DNA of 64,000 bases, from the NCBI RefSeq assembly GCF_015163075.1, contig NZ_JADDXU010000018.1:1-64000 (forward strand). The letters are read 5' to 3'. This document shows, piece after piece, positions 43,696 to 52,229 of this stretch. The notes beneath the pieces are model-generated. The model saw only the letters and a program-made list of their open reading frames with translations, did not search any database and was not told where the DNA came from. The position numbers were made by a program, and so were the translations under genes. Each line of letters begins with the position of its first letter. The first letter of the stretch is position 1. The stretch comes from Streptomyces justiciae (GTDB lineage: Bacteria; Actinomycetota; Actinomycetes; Streptomycetales; Streptomycetaceae).

Positions 43696-44105
43696 GCGAG
43701 TCGGATCGAGTCGCCTTCGACGGCGATCTTCTTCTCGGCCAGGGGCTGGGTGGCCGGCGGGTGGGCCACCGAGCCGTCCTTGATGCTGAACTTGCTGCCG
43801 TGGCAGTTGCAGTTGATGGTGCCGTCCGAGACGCTCGCCACCGGGCACTGCTGGTGCGTGCAGATGTTGGTGAAGGCCTTGAACTCGCCCTTCTCCGGCT
43901 GGGTGACGACGACCTTCTCGTCCTTGAAGATCTTGCCGCCGCCGACCGGGATGTCGCTCGTCCTCGCCAACTCCGTACCGGCGGACGCCTCGACGGTGTC
44001 GGAGCCGGAGTCGTTCTCGTCGCCGTACTGGCCGCACCCCACGGTGAACGCCGCCGCGCTCGTCGCGAGGAGCACCGAACGCCGCGTCGGGCCTTGCATC
44101 GTCAT
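43692..44105 (-). CDS. Rieske 2Fe-2S lipoprotein (Tat-exported)
   Basis: 137 residues. TRRSVLLATSAAAFTVGC combines a twin-arginine motif with a lipobox Cys24, so it is exported folded and lipid-anchored. The cluster ligands are Cys82, His84, Cys99 and His102 (CTHQQC ... CNCHGS). Cys87 and Cys101 are placed to form the disulfide found in high-potential bc1/b6f-type Rieske proteins. It is far shorter than a bc1 Rieske subunit. The ATG at 44105 overlaps the DUF6529 stop codon, and electron transfer with that membrane protein is inferred. Confidence 0.9.
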   Translation of the reverse strand: MTMQGPTRRSVLLATSAAAFTVGCGQYGDENDSGSDTVEASAGTELARTSDIPVGGGKIFKDEKVVVTQPEKGEFKAFTNICTHQQCPVASVSDGTINCNCHGSKFSIKDGSVAHPPATQPLAEKKIAVEGDSIRLA

Positions 44106-44686
44106 GTCGTCACTCCGAAAGTGCGGAAGAACCAGAGGGCGGAGGTCAGCCAGATGATCGTGAGCGCGGCGAAGACGAGCCCGCCGACGATCGGCAGCAG
44201 CCAGTGGGGAAGGCGCTCCGAGCGGAGCAGGAGCATCTTGGCACTGAAGGCCCCGAAGAAGAAGCAACCCAGGAGGGAGTGCCAGAAAACGCGCGTTTCG
44301 TACGTCTGATAGCCGAGCGCGTAGAGGCAGTGCACCGCGACCGGCACGGCCACCAGGAAGGCCGCGCGGCCCGACCAGCGGTGCAGCGTCGAGGACCAAC
44401 TCGGGCCCGGCAGCTTGCCGTACATCATCAGTGCCGAGGTGAACTGGACGAGCGCGAAGAAGATCGCGACCGTCGCCAGCCAGGACTTCACGGCTCCCGT
44501 GCTGCTGAAGCCGGCGAGGTTGAAGGCGGTGCCCGCCGGGTCGTGGACCTTGCCGTACACGCCGAGGGCGACCGCCACGGCGGCGGCGACCAGGGCCGGG
44601 ACCAGATAGCGGGCCGCGCTCGGCCGGTGATGGTCGGGTGGCGGACTCGGGAATCCCTGCGTGGCGGCGTTCGGGTCGACGGTCAT
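44102..44686 (-). CDS. DUF6529-type membrane protein, possibly haem-binding
   Basis: 194 residues with about five hydrophobic helices. Histidines at 102 (LHRWSGR), 119 (VAVHCLYA), 136 (FWHSLLG) and 161 (PHWLLP) lie in or at the ends of membrane helices, in contexts like cytochrome b561 or ferric-reductase haem ligands. It is probably the membrane electron carrier for the Rieske lipoprotein encoded next. The ATG at 44686 has GGGAG six bases upstream. The family assignment is from memory, and haem binding is an inference. Confidence 0.8.
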   Translation of the reverse strand: MTVDPNAATQGFPSPPPDHHRPSAARYLVPALVAAAVAVALGVYGKVHDPAGTAFNLAGFSSTGAVKSWLATVAIFFALVQFTSALMMYGKLPGPSWSSTLHRWSGRAAFLVAVPVAVHCLYALGYQTYETRVFWHSLLGCFFFGAFSAKMLLLRSERLPHWLLPIVGGLVFAALTIIWLTSALWFFRTFGVTT

Positions 44687-44716
44687 GTCGGCTCCCAGAG
44701 GGTGTGAAGGCGGCGA

Positions 44717-45373
44717 TCAGGGGGTGACGGGGCGGGCCGTGAGCTGCTCGCCGTCGACCGTCACCGCGCCCGTCGCCGGGTCGATCTCGGGGGCGGGGGA
44801 GGGCTTGCCGTTCTTGGTGAGGATGCCGACCTGGGTGCCGTCCTTCAGGACGATCCAGCCGCCGTCGAACTTCGCGCTCCGCACGGTCGCCGTCGCCCGG
44901 TACAGGCCGGACGGCTTGATCGCCTTGTCCGCGGTGAACGTGTAGTGCCCGCCGCCGATGTCGACCGTGCCGCTGATCCTCTTGCCCTGCTTGAGCGTGC
45001 CGTTCAGCTCGGCGCCGCCCTTGCCGGTGAGCTTCATGCTGCCGTCGTCCTCGACGTCACCCTTGAGCCACGACTCCTTGTCCCGGCCGTCACAGAAGTA
45101 CGCGATCGCCCGGCCGTCACGCAGGGACACGGCGACCGCCGAGGAGTCGTCGTCCGTGCGGCCGGCGTAGTCGGCGTTCGGGATCGGCGACTTCGAGGGC
45201 GAGGGTGACGGAGAGGGGGACCGGGTCGTGGGTGGCGGTGAGGCCTTGGGGCTCGGTGACTCCTCCACCGACGCCGACGTCTTCTTCTCGCCCGTCGTCG
45301 CGTTGAGCGACAGCATGAACAGGCCTACCAGCAGACCCGCGAGCAGCGTGAGCAGCGGTCCGGAACGCTTCAT
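44717..45373 (-). CDS. Secreted or membrane-anchored hypothetical protein
   Basis: 218 residues. One N-terminal hydrophobic segment (about 6-26) acts as signal or anchor, followed by a Pro/Ser linker (SPSPSPSPSKSP) and a beta-rich extracellular domain with SLRDGRAIAYFCDGRDKESWLKGDV. I do not recognise a named family. It is first in a three-gene operon with DUF6529 and the Rieske protein (30-base gap, then a 4-base overlap), so it may be an accessory exposed subunit of that putative redox complex. Confidence 0.72.
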   Translation of the reverse strand: MKRSGPLLTLLAGLLVGLFMLSLNATTGEKKTSASVEESPSPKASPPPTTRSPSPSPSPSKSPIPNADYAGRTDDDSSAVAVSLRDGRAIAYFCDGRDKESWLKGDVEDDGSMKLTGKGGAELNGTLKQGKRISGTVDIGGGHYTFTADKAIKPSGLYRATATVRSAKFDGGWIVLKDGTQVGILTKNGKPSPAPEIDPATGAVTVDGEQLTARPVTP

Positions 45374-45525
45374 GAAGGGGCCTCCCCCGAGGCGAGCTTC
45401 CTGTCATGAGAGCGGAACACCGGCCCCGAGTCCAGGGGCGCATCGGTGTGTTTTCTCCCCAAGTAGCGGAGCTGTGACATTCGGGTGACATTGTCAGGGT
45501 CCGCACTCCCGAAAGGCTTTTGATC

Positions 45526-45930
45526 ATGGCGGGAAACGATCTCGGTGGCCTGCTGGGCACTCTGCTCGGCTCGGGCAGCAGCTCCAACGGGGGCAACATC
45601 CTGGGCGCGCTGCTCTCCGCCCTCGGCAAGCAGGGCGGCAACGGCGGCAACCCGCTGGGCGGGCTGCTCGACACCCTCGCCAGGTCCGGTCTCGCCGAGC
45701 AGAAGGACTCCTGGCTCGGCAGTGGCGAGAACAAGTCGGTGACCGGCCCGCAGATCCAGCAGGCGCTGCCCGACGACACCCTCCAGCAGGTCGCCAAGGA
45801 GGCGGGCGTCTCCCCGGAGCGGGCCGCCGACGCGCTCGCCCAGGAACTGCCGCAGGCCGTCGACCGGCTGACCCCGAACGGCGAGGTCCCCGCCTCCCTG
45901 GAGGAGCTCATCAGGCAGCAGACCGTGTAG
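45526..45930 (+). CDS. YidB-like (DUF937) protein
   Basis: 134 residues. The N-terminal half is Gly/Ser/Asn-rich with DLGGLLGTLLGSG and ILGALLSALG repeats. The C-terminal half (SVTGPQIQQALPDDTLQQVAKEAGVSPERAADALAQELPQAVDRLTPNGEVP) is the conserved YidB/DUF937 domain. Function is unknown. The ATG at 45526 has GAAAGG nine bases upstream. It diverges from the secreted-protein operon across a 152-base region with repeated TGACATT elements (45477-45492). Confidence 0.82.
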   Translation: MAGNDLGGLLGTLLGSGSSSNGGNILGALLSALGKQGGNGGNPLGGLLDTLARSGLAEQKDSWLGSGENKSVTGPQIQQALPDDTLQQVAKEAGVSPERAADALAQELPQAVDRLTPNGEVPASLEELIRQQTV

Positions 45931-46012
45931 AGCACCGCGCCTGTCACGGTCTGTTGGACATCGACCGTGTCTCAGCGGGCGGGCGCCCCGCACCCGCCCC
46001 ACGCGGGCTGAC

Positions 46013-46040
46013 TAGGCTGGATGTACCAAGAGCCGTACAT
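46013..46040 (+). promoter_or_regulatory. Promoter and start-site repeat before chorismate mutase
   Basis: TAGGCT (46013-46018) is a good -10 hexamer. Just downstream, ATGTAC (46021-46026) and GTACAT (46035-46040) form a perfect 6-bp inverted repeat with an eight-base spacer, located where transcription would begin. It may be a repressor site. Confidence 0.45.
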
Positions 46041-46057
46041 CAGCAAGGAGCATCGCC

Positions 46058-46426
46058 GTGGCGGTACGAGCGGTCCGGGGCGCCGTCCAGCTCGAACGGG
46101 ACGAGGCCGGGCACATGGACGAGCAGGTCGGAGCCCTTCTCACCGCCGTCCTGGAGCGGAACGGCCTCACTGCCGACGATCTGATCAGCGTCTGGTTCAC
46201 GGCCACGCCGGACCTGCACAGCGACTTCCCGGCCGCCGCGGCCCGCAAGCTCGGCGCCGGCTTCGCCGACGTACCGCTGATCTGCGCCCAGGAACTCGAC
46301 ATCGAGGGCGCCATGCCCCGGGTCGTACGCATCCTCGCGCACATAGAGTCCGACCGGCCCCGCGCCGAGATCAACCACGTCTACCTCGGTGCCGCCGCCG
46401 CTCTGCGCAAGGACATCGCCCAGTGA
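46058..46426 (+). CDS. aroH: Chorismate mutase, AroH class
   Basis: 122 residues, the typical size of the trimeric AroH type. VRAVRGAVQLERDEAG, DLISVWFTATPDLHSDFPAAAARKLG and VPLICAQELDIEGAMPRVVRILAH contain the conserved Arg and Glu active-site segments. It converts chorismate to prephenate, the substrate of the enzyme encoded next. The GTG at 46058 has AAGGAG at 46045-46050. It overlaps tyrA by four bases, so the branch toward tyrosine is expressed as a unit. Confidence 0.93.
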   Translation: MAVRAVRGAVQLERDEAGHMDEQVGALLTAVLERNGLTADDLISVWFTATPDLHSDFPAAAARKLGAGFADVPLICAQELDIEGAMPRVVRILAHIESDRPRAEINHVYLGAAAALRKDIAQ

Positions 46427-47508
46427 GAACCGCACTCGTCATCGGCACCGGACTCATCGGCACCTCCGCCGCGCTCGCGCTCGTCAGCCGGGGCGTCACC
46501 GTGCACCTCTCCGACCACGACCCCGAGCAGGCCCGTACCGCCGCCGCGCTCGGCGCCGGCACCGACGAGGCGCCCGAGGGGCCCGTCGACCTGGCGATCG
46601 TGGCCGCCCCGCCCGCCCATGTCGCCGGGGTGCTCGCGGACGCCATGCGGCGCGGCCTCGCCCGCGGCTACATCGACGTGGCCAGCGTCAAGGGCGGTCC
46701 GCGCCGCGAGCTGGAGGCGCTCGGCCTGGACCTCACGTCGTACATCGGCACGCACCCCATGTCAGGGCGGGAGAAGTCCGGCCCGCTGGCCGCCACCGGC
46801 GACCTCTTCGAGGGCCGCCCCTGGGTGCTGACGCCGACCCGGGACACCGACACCGAGGTGCTGAACCTCGCCCTGGAACTGGTCTCGCACTGCCGTGCCG
46901 TGCCGGTGGTCATGGACGCCGACGCCCACGACCGCGCGGTGGCACTGGTCTCCCACATGCCGCACCTCGTCTCCAACATGGTCGCCGCACGCCTGGAGAA
47001 CGCCGAGGAGTCCGCCGTACGGCTGTGCGGGCAGGGCATCCGTGACGTGACCCGGATCGCCGCCTCCGAGCCCCGGATGTGGGTCGACATCCTGTCCGCC
47101 AACCCGGGGCCGGTCGCCGACCTGCTCTCCGACGTCGCCGCCGACCTGGAGGAGACGGTGCAGGCCCTGCGGGCGCTCCAGTCCTCCGACTCGGCCAAGC
47201 GGGGCGTGGGCGCCGTCGGCATCGAGGACATCCTGCGGCGCGGGAAGGCCGGCCAGGTGCGGGTACCCGGCAAGCACGGCTCGGCGCCGCGGGCGTACGA
47301 GATCGTGGCCGTCCTCATCGACGACCAGCCCGGTCAGCTGGCCCGCATCTTCGCGGACGCGGGACGGGCCGGGGTCAACATCGAGGACGTACGCATCGAG
47401 CATGCGACCGGCCAGCAGGCGGGCCTGGTGCAGCTGATGGTGGAGCCGCAGACGGCGCCGGTGCTGACGGCGGCGCTGCGCGAGCGGGGCTGGTCCATTC
47501 GGCAGTGA
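46423..47508 (+). CDS. tyrA: Prephenate dehydrogenase with ACT domain
   Basis: 361 residues. The NAD-binding motif is VIGTGLIGTSAALALVSRG. The prephenate-binding segment TSYIGTHPMSGREKSGPLAA holds the catalytic His. The helical dimerisation domain spans about 170-285, and a C-terminal ACT domain (about 290-360, YEIVAVLIDDQPGQLARIFADAGRAGVNIEDV) probably gives tyrosine feedback. It oxidatively decarboxylates prephenate to 4-hydroxyphenylpyruvate. The GTG at 46423 overlaps the aroH stop codon. Confidence 0.94.
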   Translation: MRTALVIGTGLIGTSAALALVSRGVTVHLSDHDPEQARTAAALGAGTDEAPEGPVDLAIVAAPPAHVAGVLADAMRRGLARGYIDVASVKGGPRRELEALGLDLTSYIGTHPMSGREKSGPLAATGDLFEGRPWVLTPTRDTDTEVLNLALELVSHCRAVPVVMDADAHDRAVALVSHMPHLVSNMVAARLENAEESAVRLCGQGIRDVTRIAASEPRMWVDILSANPGPVADLLSDVAADLEETVQALRALQSSDSAKRGVGAVGIEDILRRGKAGQVRVPGKHGSAPRAYEIVAVLIDDQPGQLARIFADAGRAGVNIEDVRIEHATGQQAGLVQLMVEPQTAPVLTAALRERGWSIRQ

Positions 47509-47617
47509 GTGCTCCAGCCCTCCGCCCGTAAGGAGGCCTCTGGCGAGCCAGTACCCTTGTGCGGGGCCCTCGAGCGCCCCGCAACCCCACCACACCGCAC
47601 CAGGAAGGTGTCCCCCC

Positions 47618-48304
47618 GTGGAAAACGGCGCCGCCCAGCCCGTGATCGTCGCCATCGACGGTCCCTCCGGCACCGGCAAGTCGAGCACGTCGAAGGCCGT
47701 CGCCGCGCAGCTCGGTCTGAGCTACCTCGACACCGGCGCCCAGTACCGGGCGATCACGTGGTGGATGGTGACCAACGGGATCGACATCGAGGACCCGAGC
47801 GCGATCGCCGCCGTGGCGGGCAAGCCCGAGATCGTCTCCGGCACCGACCCGGCGGGCCCGACGATCACCGTCGACGGCACCGATGTCGCCGGACCGATCC
47901 GCACCCAGGAGGTCACCTCCCAGGTCAGCGCGGTCAGCGCGGTGCCGGAGGTGCGGGCCAGGATCACCGAGCTCCAGCGGTCCATCGCCGCCGGCGCGGA
48001 GCGGGGCATCGTCGTCGAGGGCCGGGACATCGGCACCACCGTGCTGCCCGACGCCGACCTCAAGATCTTCCTCACCGCCTCGCCGGAGGCGCGTGCCGCC
48101 CGCCGCAGCGGTGAGCTCAAGGGCGCCGACGTCAACGCCACCCGCGAGGCCCTGGTCAAGCGGGACGCTGCGGACTCCAGCCGGAAGACCTCGCCGCTCG
48201 CCAAGGCGGACGACGCGGTCGAGGTGGACACCACCGAGCTCACGCTGCCGCAGGTCATCGAGTGCGTCGTCACCCTCGTCGAGGAGAAGCGGGCCGGGAA
48301 GTGA
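47618..48304 (+). CDS. cmk: Cytidylate kinase
   Basis: 228 residues. The P-loop is IDGPSGTGKSSTSKAVA near residue 15. The CMP-binding segment includes LDTGAQYRAIT, and VVEGRDIGTTVLPDADLKIFLTAS is the diagnostic Cmk signature. It phosphorylates CMP and dCMP. The GTG at 47618 has AGGAAGG nine bases upstream. The stop overlaps the acyltransferase start, and the cmk-acyltransferase-der order is the usual one in actinobacteria. Confidence 0.95.
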   Translation: MENGAAQPVIVAIDGPSGTGKSSTSKAVAAQLGLSYLDTGAQYRAITWWMVTNGIDIEDPSAIAAVAGKPEIVSGTDPAGPTITVDGTDVAGPIRTQEVTSQVSAVSAVPEVRARITELQRSIAAGAERGIVVEGRDIGTTVLPDADLKIFLTASPEARAARRSGELKGADVNATREALVKRDAADSSRKTSPLAKADDAVEVDTTELTLPQVIECVVTLVEEKRAGK

Positions 48305-48945
48305 CCGCACCTTCGGAGCGCGGCGCCGAGGTCGGGCGGCGCATCGGCGTCGGCCTGATGTACGGGCTGTGGAAGCCGCGGGTGCTGGGTGCCTGGAAGG
48401 TGCCCGCGTCCGGGCCGGTGATCTTCGCCGTCAACCACTCCCACAACATCGACGGCCCGATGGTCATGGGCGTCGCGCCCCGGCCGACGCACTTCCTGAT
48501 CAAGAAGGAAGCGTTCATCGGCCCGCTCGACCCGTTCCTGCTCGGCATCGGCCAGGTCAAGGTCGACCGCTCGGGCACTGACCGCACGGCCATCACCCAG
48601 GCCCTGGACGTGCTGTCCGCCGGGGGAGTCCTCGGCATCTTCCCGGAGGGCACCCGAGGCGAGGGCGACTTCGCCGCGCTGCGCGCCGGGCTCGCGTACT
48701 TCGCGGTCCGCAGCGGCGCCCCGATCGTCCCGGTCGCCGTACTGGGAAGTTCCGACAAGCGCGGACGGTTGATAAAGGGGCTGCCTCCGTTGCGCAGCCG
48801 TGTCGACGTGGTCTTCGGTGACCCGTTCGAGGCGGGCGACGGCTCCGGGCGGCGCACCCGCAAGGCCCTCGACGAGGCCACCGAGCGCATCCAGAAGCAG
48901 CTCACCGCGCACCTGGAAAACGCCAGGCGGTCAACCGGCCGCTAG
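48301..48945 (+). CDS. 1-acylglycerol-3-phosphate acyltransferase-like protein (PlsC family)
   Basis: 214 residues. The catalytic HX4D is His46/Asp51 in VNHSHNIDGP. The second motif FPEGTR (about 114-119) binds glycerol phosphate. It acylates a lysophosphatidic acid-like acceptor at the membrane, and the true acceptor is not certain. The GTG at 48301 overlaps the cmk stop (GTGA). The C-terminus is amphipathic and basic. Confidence 0.9.
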   Translation: MTAPSERGAEVGRRIGVGLMYGLWKPRVLGAWKVPASGPVIFAVNHSHNIDGPMVMGVAPRPTHFLIKKEAFIGPLDPFLLGIGQVKVDRSGTDRTAITQALDVLSAGGVLGIFPEGTRGEGDFAALRAGLAYFAVRSGAPIVPVAVLGSSDKRGRLIKGLPPLRSRVDVVFGDPFEAGDGSGRRTRKALDEATERIQKQLTAHLENARRSTGR

Positions 48946-49025
48946 GCGACACTGAGTAGTGGATCAAACCGACAGAATCCGGTTGGTCCACCGATCACCA
49001 CGATGAACGACGAGGTACGGACTTC

Positions 49026-50507
49026 ATGAACGACCACATCGACTCCGAGGGCTCTTTCACAGAGCACGACCACGGAGCGCTTGGCGACGCCGAGTACGCG
49101 GAGTTCATGGAGCTCGCCGCGGAAGAGGGCTTCGATCTCGAGGACGTCGAGGGCGCGATCGAGGAGGCCGGTCACGGACCGCTGCCCGTCCTCGCCGTCG
49201 TCGGCCGGCCGAACGTCGGCAAGTCGACCCTGGTGAACCGCATCATCGGCCGCCGTGAGGCCGTCGTCGAGGACAAGCCCGGCGTCACCCGCGACCGGGT
49301 CACCTACGAGGCCGAGTGGGCAGGCCGCCGCTTCAAGGTCGTCGACACCGGCGGCTGGGAGCAGGACGTCCTCGGCATCGACGCCTCCGTCGCCGCCCAG
49401 GCCGAGTACGCGATCGAGGCGTCCGACGCCGTCGTCTTCGTCGTCGACGCCAAGGTGGGCGCGACCGACACCGACGAGGCGGTCGTACGACTGCTGCGCA
49501 AGGCCGGCAAGCCGGTGGTGCTCGCCGCCAACAAGGTCGACGGCCAGAGCGGCGAGTCCGACGCGGCCTACCTGTGGTCCCTCGGCCTCGGCGAGCCGCA
49601 CCCCATCTCCGCGCTGCACGGCCGCGGCACCGGCGACATGCTGGACGCCGTCCTGGAGGCCCTGCCGGAGGCCCCCGCGCAGACCTTCGGCGGCGCCGGG
49701 ATCGGCGGCCCGCGCCGCATCGCCCTGATCGGCCGCCCGAACGTCGGCAAGTCCTCGCTCCTCAACAAGGTGGCGAACGAGGAGCGCGTCGTCGTCAACG
49801 AACTCGCGGGCACCACCCGCGACCCGGTCGACGAGCTGATCGAACTCGGCGGCGTCACCTGGAAGTTCGTCGACACCGCCGGCATCCGCAAGCGCGTCCA
49901 CCTCCAGCAGGGCGCCGACTACTACGCCTCGCTGCGCACCGCCGCCGCCGTCGAGAAGGCCGAGGTGGCGGTCATCCTGATCGACGCCTCCGAGAACATC
50001 TCCGTCCAGGACCAGCGCATCGTCACCATGGCGGTCGACGCGGGCCGCGCGATCGTCCTCGCCTACAACAAGTGGGACACCCTCGACGAGGAGCGCCGCT
50101 ACTACCTGGAGCGGGAGATCGAGACCGAGCTCGGCCAGGTGGCGTGGGCGCCCCGGGTCAACGTCTCGGCGCGCACCGGCCGGCACATGGAGAAGCTGGT
50201 CCCGGCGATCGAGACGGCCCTGGCGGGCTGGGAGACGCGTGTCCCGACCGGTCGGCTGAACGCCTTCCTCGGTGAGCTGGTCGCCGCCCACCCGCACCCG
50301 ATCCGCGGCGGCAAGCAGCCCCGCATCCTCTTCGGCACCCAGGCCGGCACCAAGCCGCCGCGGTTCGTGCTCTTCGCCTCCGGCTTCATCGAGGCCGGCT
50401 ACCGCCGCTTCGTCGAGCGCCGCTTGCGCGAGGAGTTCGGCTTCGAGGGCACCCCGATCCACATCTCGGTGCGGGTGCGCGAGAAGCGCGGAGCCAAGAA
50501 GAAGTAG
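49026..50507 (+). CDS. der: Ribosome biogenesis GTPase Der (EngA)
   Basis: 493 residues. An acidic N-terminal extension (1-50) precedes two tandem GTPase domains with P-loops GRPNVGKS at residues 60-67 and 236-243, each followed by its DTGG/DTAG and NK(V/W)D motifs. The KH-like C-terminal domain starts near LNAFLGELVAAHPHP. Der is needed for 50S subunit maturation. The ATG at 49026 has GAGG upstream. The acidic extension is common to streptomycetes and of unknown role. Confidence 0.95.
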   Translation: MNDHIDSEGSFTEHDHGALGDAEYAEFMELAAEEGFDLEDVEGAIEEAGHGPLPVLAVVGRPNVGKSTLVNRIIGRREAVVEDKPGVTRDRVTYEAEWAGRRFKVVDTGGWEQDVLGIDASVAAQAEYAIEASDAVVFVVDAKVGATDTDEAVVRLLRKAGKPVVLAANKVDGQSGESDAAYLWSLGLGEPHPISALHGRGTGDMLDAVLEALPEAPAQTFGGAGIGGPRRIALIGRPNVGKSSLLNKVANEERVVVNELAGTTRDPVDELIELGGVTWKFVDTAGIRKRVHLQQGADYYASLRTAAAVEKAEVAVILIDASENISVQDQRIVTMAVDAGRAIVLAYNKWDTLDEERRYYLEREIETELGQVAWAPRVNVSARTGRHMEKLVPAIETALAGWETRVPTGRLNAFLGELVAAHPHPIRGGKQPRILFGTQAGTKPPRFVLFASGFIEAGYRRFVERRLREEFGFEGTPIHISVRVREKRGAKKK

Positions 50508-50521
50508 CCGTACGACATGCT

Positions 50522-50557
50522 GAAGGGCGGCCCCCGTGGAGAGGGGGGCCGCCCTTC
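50522..50557. terminator. Intrinsic terminator after der
   Basis: Perfect 14-bp arms (50522-50535 and 50544-50557, core GGGCGGCCCCC) have an eight-base loop. It lies 14 bases after the der stop and 12 bases before the stop of the convergent hypothetical gene, so it may act in both directions. Confidence 0.85.
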
Positions 50558-50569
50558 GTGCTCGCTTCC

Positions 50570-50962
50570 TCAGAAGCCCCGGCGCTGACCCGGCGGCAGT
50601 GCCGGTACGTGCTGCACCATCGTGCCGTGCTGCCCGACCTGGCCGACGCGCTGCCACTGCGACTGCTGCCCGACCCGGGCGCTGTGCGCCCCCGCGCTGT
50701 AGGCGCTGTACGAGCTGCTGAACGACCCCGGCCGGTGCCCGCCGTACGACTCCGAGCTCTGCGGGAGGTTCCCGAAGGCGGTGAAGTCCAGCTCGTCCTC
50801 GCCGCTGCGGTCACCCGGCAGCGTACGGAAGGACTTGACGTACTCGGCGTAGAGCGCGTCGTAGATCGGCGTGGCCGATGGGCCGCCCAGCGGGTCCGGG
50901 GCCGACCGCGACGACGGGATCGACTGGAAGGACGGGCGGCGGGGAACCTCGTATGCGTGCAC
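50570..50962 (-). CDS. Conserved Streptomyces hypothetical protein
   Basis: 130 residues. The N-terminus (MHAYEVPRRPSFQSIPSSRS) and middle (ATPIYDALYAEYVKSFRTLPGDRSGEDELDFTAFGNLP) look conserved. The rest is Ser/Gly/Gln-rich and disordered. There is no transmembrane segment or catalytic motif. Conserved Tyr-containing segments could mediate protein contacts. It is preceded on the same strand by another hypothetical gene 65 bases away. Function unknown. Confidence 0.7.
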   Translation of the reverse strand: MHAYEVPRRPSFQSIPSSRSAPDPLGGPSATPIYDALYAEYVKSFRTLPGDRSGEDELDFTAFGNLPQSSESYGGHRPGSFSSSYSAYSAGAHSARVGQQSQWQRVGQVGQHGTMVQHVPALPPGQRRGF

Positions 50963-51027
50963 GTATGTCCAAACGACCGCGGTGTTCAGGAGATGCGGTC
51001 GCGTTCAGGCGCACAGGGGCGTCGGGC

Positions 51028-51810
51028 TCAGGTCCCCGCGAGCGGGAGGGCCGAGGCGACCAACTTGCCGTTGGCCGCGGCCTTGTCGATCGCGCCGCGC
51101 AGCAGGTCCTCGCGCGGCTGACGGCCGATCGAGCCCACCGGCGCCGCGAACATCAGCACCTGCTGGTGCTTGTTGGCGGCGGCCCGCCAGCCCTCGGTGA
51201 CCTGAAGCGGCTGGTGCGCCTGCCACCAGGCCACCGGCTGGCCGCCGTTGGCCGACGGCTGGAGCACCGCGTGCAGCTGGCCCATGGCGAGCAGCACCGA
51301 CCAGCCGTGCAACACCGGGGGCACCTCGGACAGTTCGGTGACCGGCATGAAGCCCTGCTCGATGAGGAGCGGCAGGAAGTCGTCGCCCGCGCCGGTGGCG
51401 CCCGGGCGCACGATGGGGCCCGTCGGCTCGACCACGAGCGCCGGGTGCAACTCCCCGGCGATCAGCACCAGTCCACTGGTCACGCCGAGCACCGCCTGCT
51501 CGGGGGCGACCTTGTCGGGCTCCAGGTCGACGGTGTCGCCGGTGATGGACCGCACCGCTCCCTGGAGCTGCTCCTCGGTGACCTGGACGACCTGCGAGGG
51601 CAGGCAGGTGGCGTGGGCGAAGGCGAGGACCGCGGTCTCGTCGCCGATGAACAGGACGGTGCTGGTGCGCTCCGCTTCGGAGTCGCCCGGGGTGCGGCAG
51701 GACGTGCAGTCGTAACTGCCGGGGGCGTTGTCTCCGGCGAGCAGCCGGTCGGCTTCTTCGTCGCCGATCTCGGCGCGAACTTCGTCGCTGACGTCGAGCA
51801 AGCGCGGCAC
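51028..51810 (-). CDS. Conserved hypothetical protein with CxxC motif
   Basis: 260 residues. PRLLDVSDEVRAEIGDEEADRLL starts the protein, and CTSCRTPGDSEAERTSTVLFIGDETAVLAFAHATCLPSQV contains a CxxC plus a later Cys, possibly a zinc or redox site. The remainder is mixed alpha/beta without a recognised fold. It diverges from the Rpf-type gene across a 419-base region. The family appears restricted to Streptomyces and relatives, as far as I recall. Function unknown. Confidence 0.72.
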   Translation of the reverse strand: MPRLLDVSDEVRAEIGDEEADRLLAGDNAPGSYDCTSCRTPGDSEAERTSTVLFIGDETAVLAFAHATCLPSQVVQVTEEQLQGAVRSITGDTVDLEPDKVAPEQAVLGVTSGLVLIAGELHPALVVEPTGPIVRPGATGAGDDFLPLLIEQGFMPVTELSEVPPVLHGWSVLLAMGQLHAVLQPSANGGQPVAWWQAHQPLQVTEGWRAAANKHQQVLMFAAPVGSIGRQPREDLLRGAIDKAAANGKLVASALPLAGT

Positions 51811-52229
51811 GGGTGACTCCCTCAGGAAGCGGTGCCCGGGTGGGTCCCGGGCTCATGAAGAAGACAACGGGTGATCTGTGGCGGGAGTCACGCTCCAGAG
51901 CGAACGGAATCGAACCATCCGGCGCAACGGGTCACCGTCGGCGCGGAATCGGGCACTCAGTGTCAAGTCCTTGGAAATCCAAGGAAGTTGGTTCGGTGAA
52001 GTGGGTCACAGATCATCGGGCCCACTGGTCGACAAATCAGGAAATCGGCGAATGAAGTGGGTGGCCGAAAAAAGTCGCTACCTTCGGTAACGGCGAACTG
52101 GCCTGGAATGACAAGGAGTTGGTTGATACCGGGCGGCCGCCCTCTCTACATTCCTCCGCCGTGTGCAACGAGCACCGCTCGGGTTCGTCCGCGCCATGGG
52201 GGACCCCGGGTCCTGTGAGAGGGAACTTC
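51811..52229 (+). other. Long non-coding leader region of the Rpf-type gene
   Basis: About 420 bases without a credible gene. Visible elements are a perfect hairpin CCTTGG/CCAAGG (51969-51984), a Crp-like site (51996-52009), a repeated TGAAGTGGGT (51997-52006 and 52053-52062), and a possible -10 TACCTT (52079-52084). The length and structure suggest a regulated 5' leader. I could not match it by eye to the c-di-AMP (ydaO) riboswitch known upstream of some Streptomyces rpf genes. Confidence 0.55.
51996..52009. promoter_or_regulatory. Candidate Crp (cAMP receptor protein) binding site
   Basis: GTG-N6-GTCAC fits the Streptomyces Crp motif GTG-N6-GNCAC exactly. It lies about 70-80 bases upstream of a possible -10 and 221 bases before the Rpf-type start codon. 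Crp control of a Streptomyces rpf gene has been described, which makes the site credible. Confidence 0.55.

Noticed and set aside
52060..52229. c-di-AMP (ydaO) riboswitch before the first Rpf-type gene
   Set aside because: The conserved GGGGACC, GGGTGAAT and GCTAACCTCG blocks are not found. GCTACCTTCGG at 52077-52087 is only a weak resemblance. A covariance search would decide.
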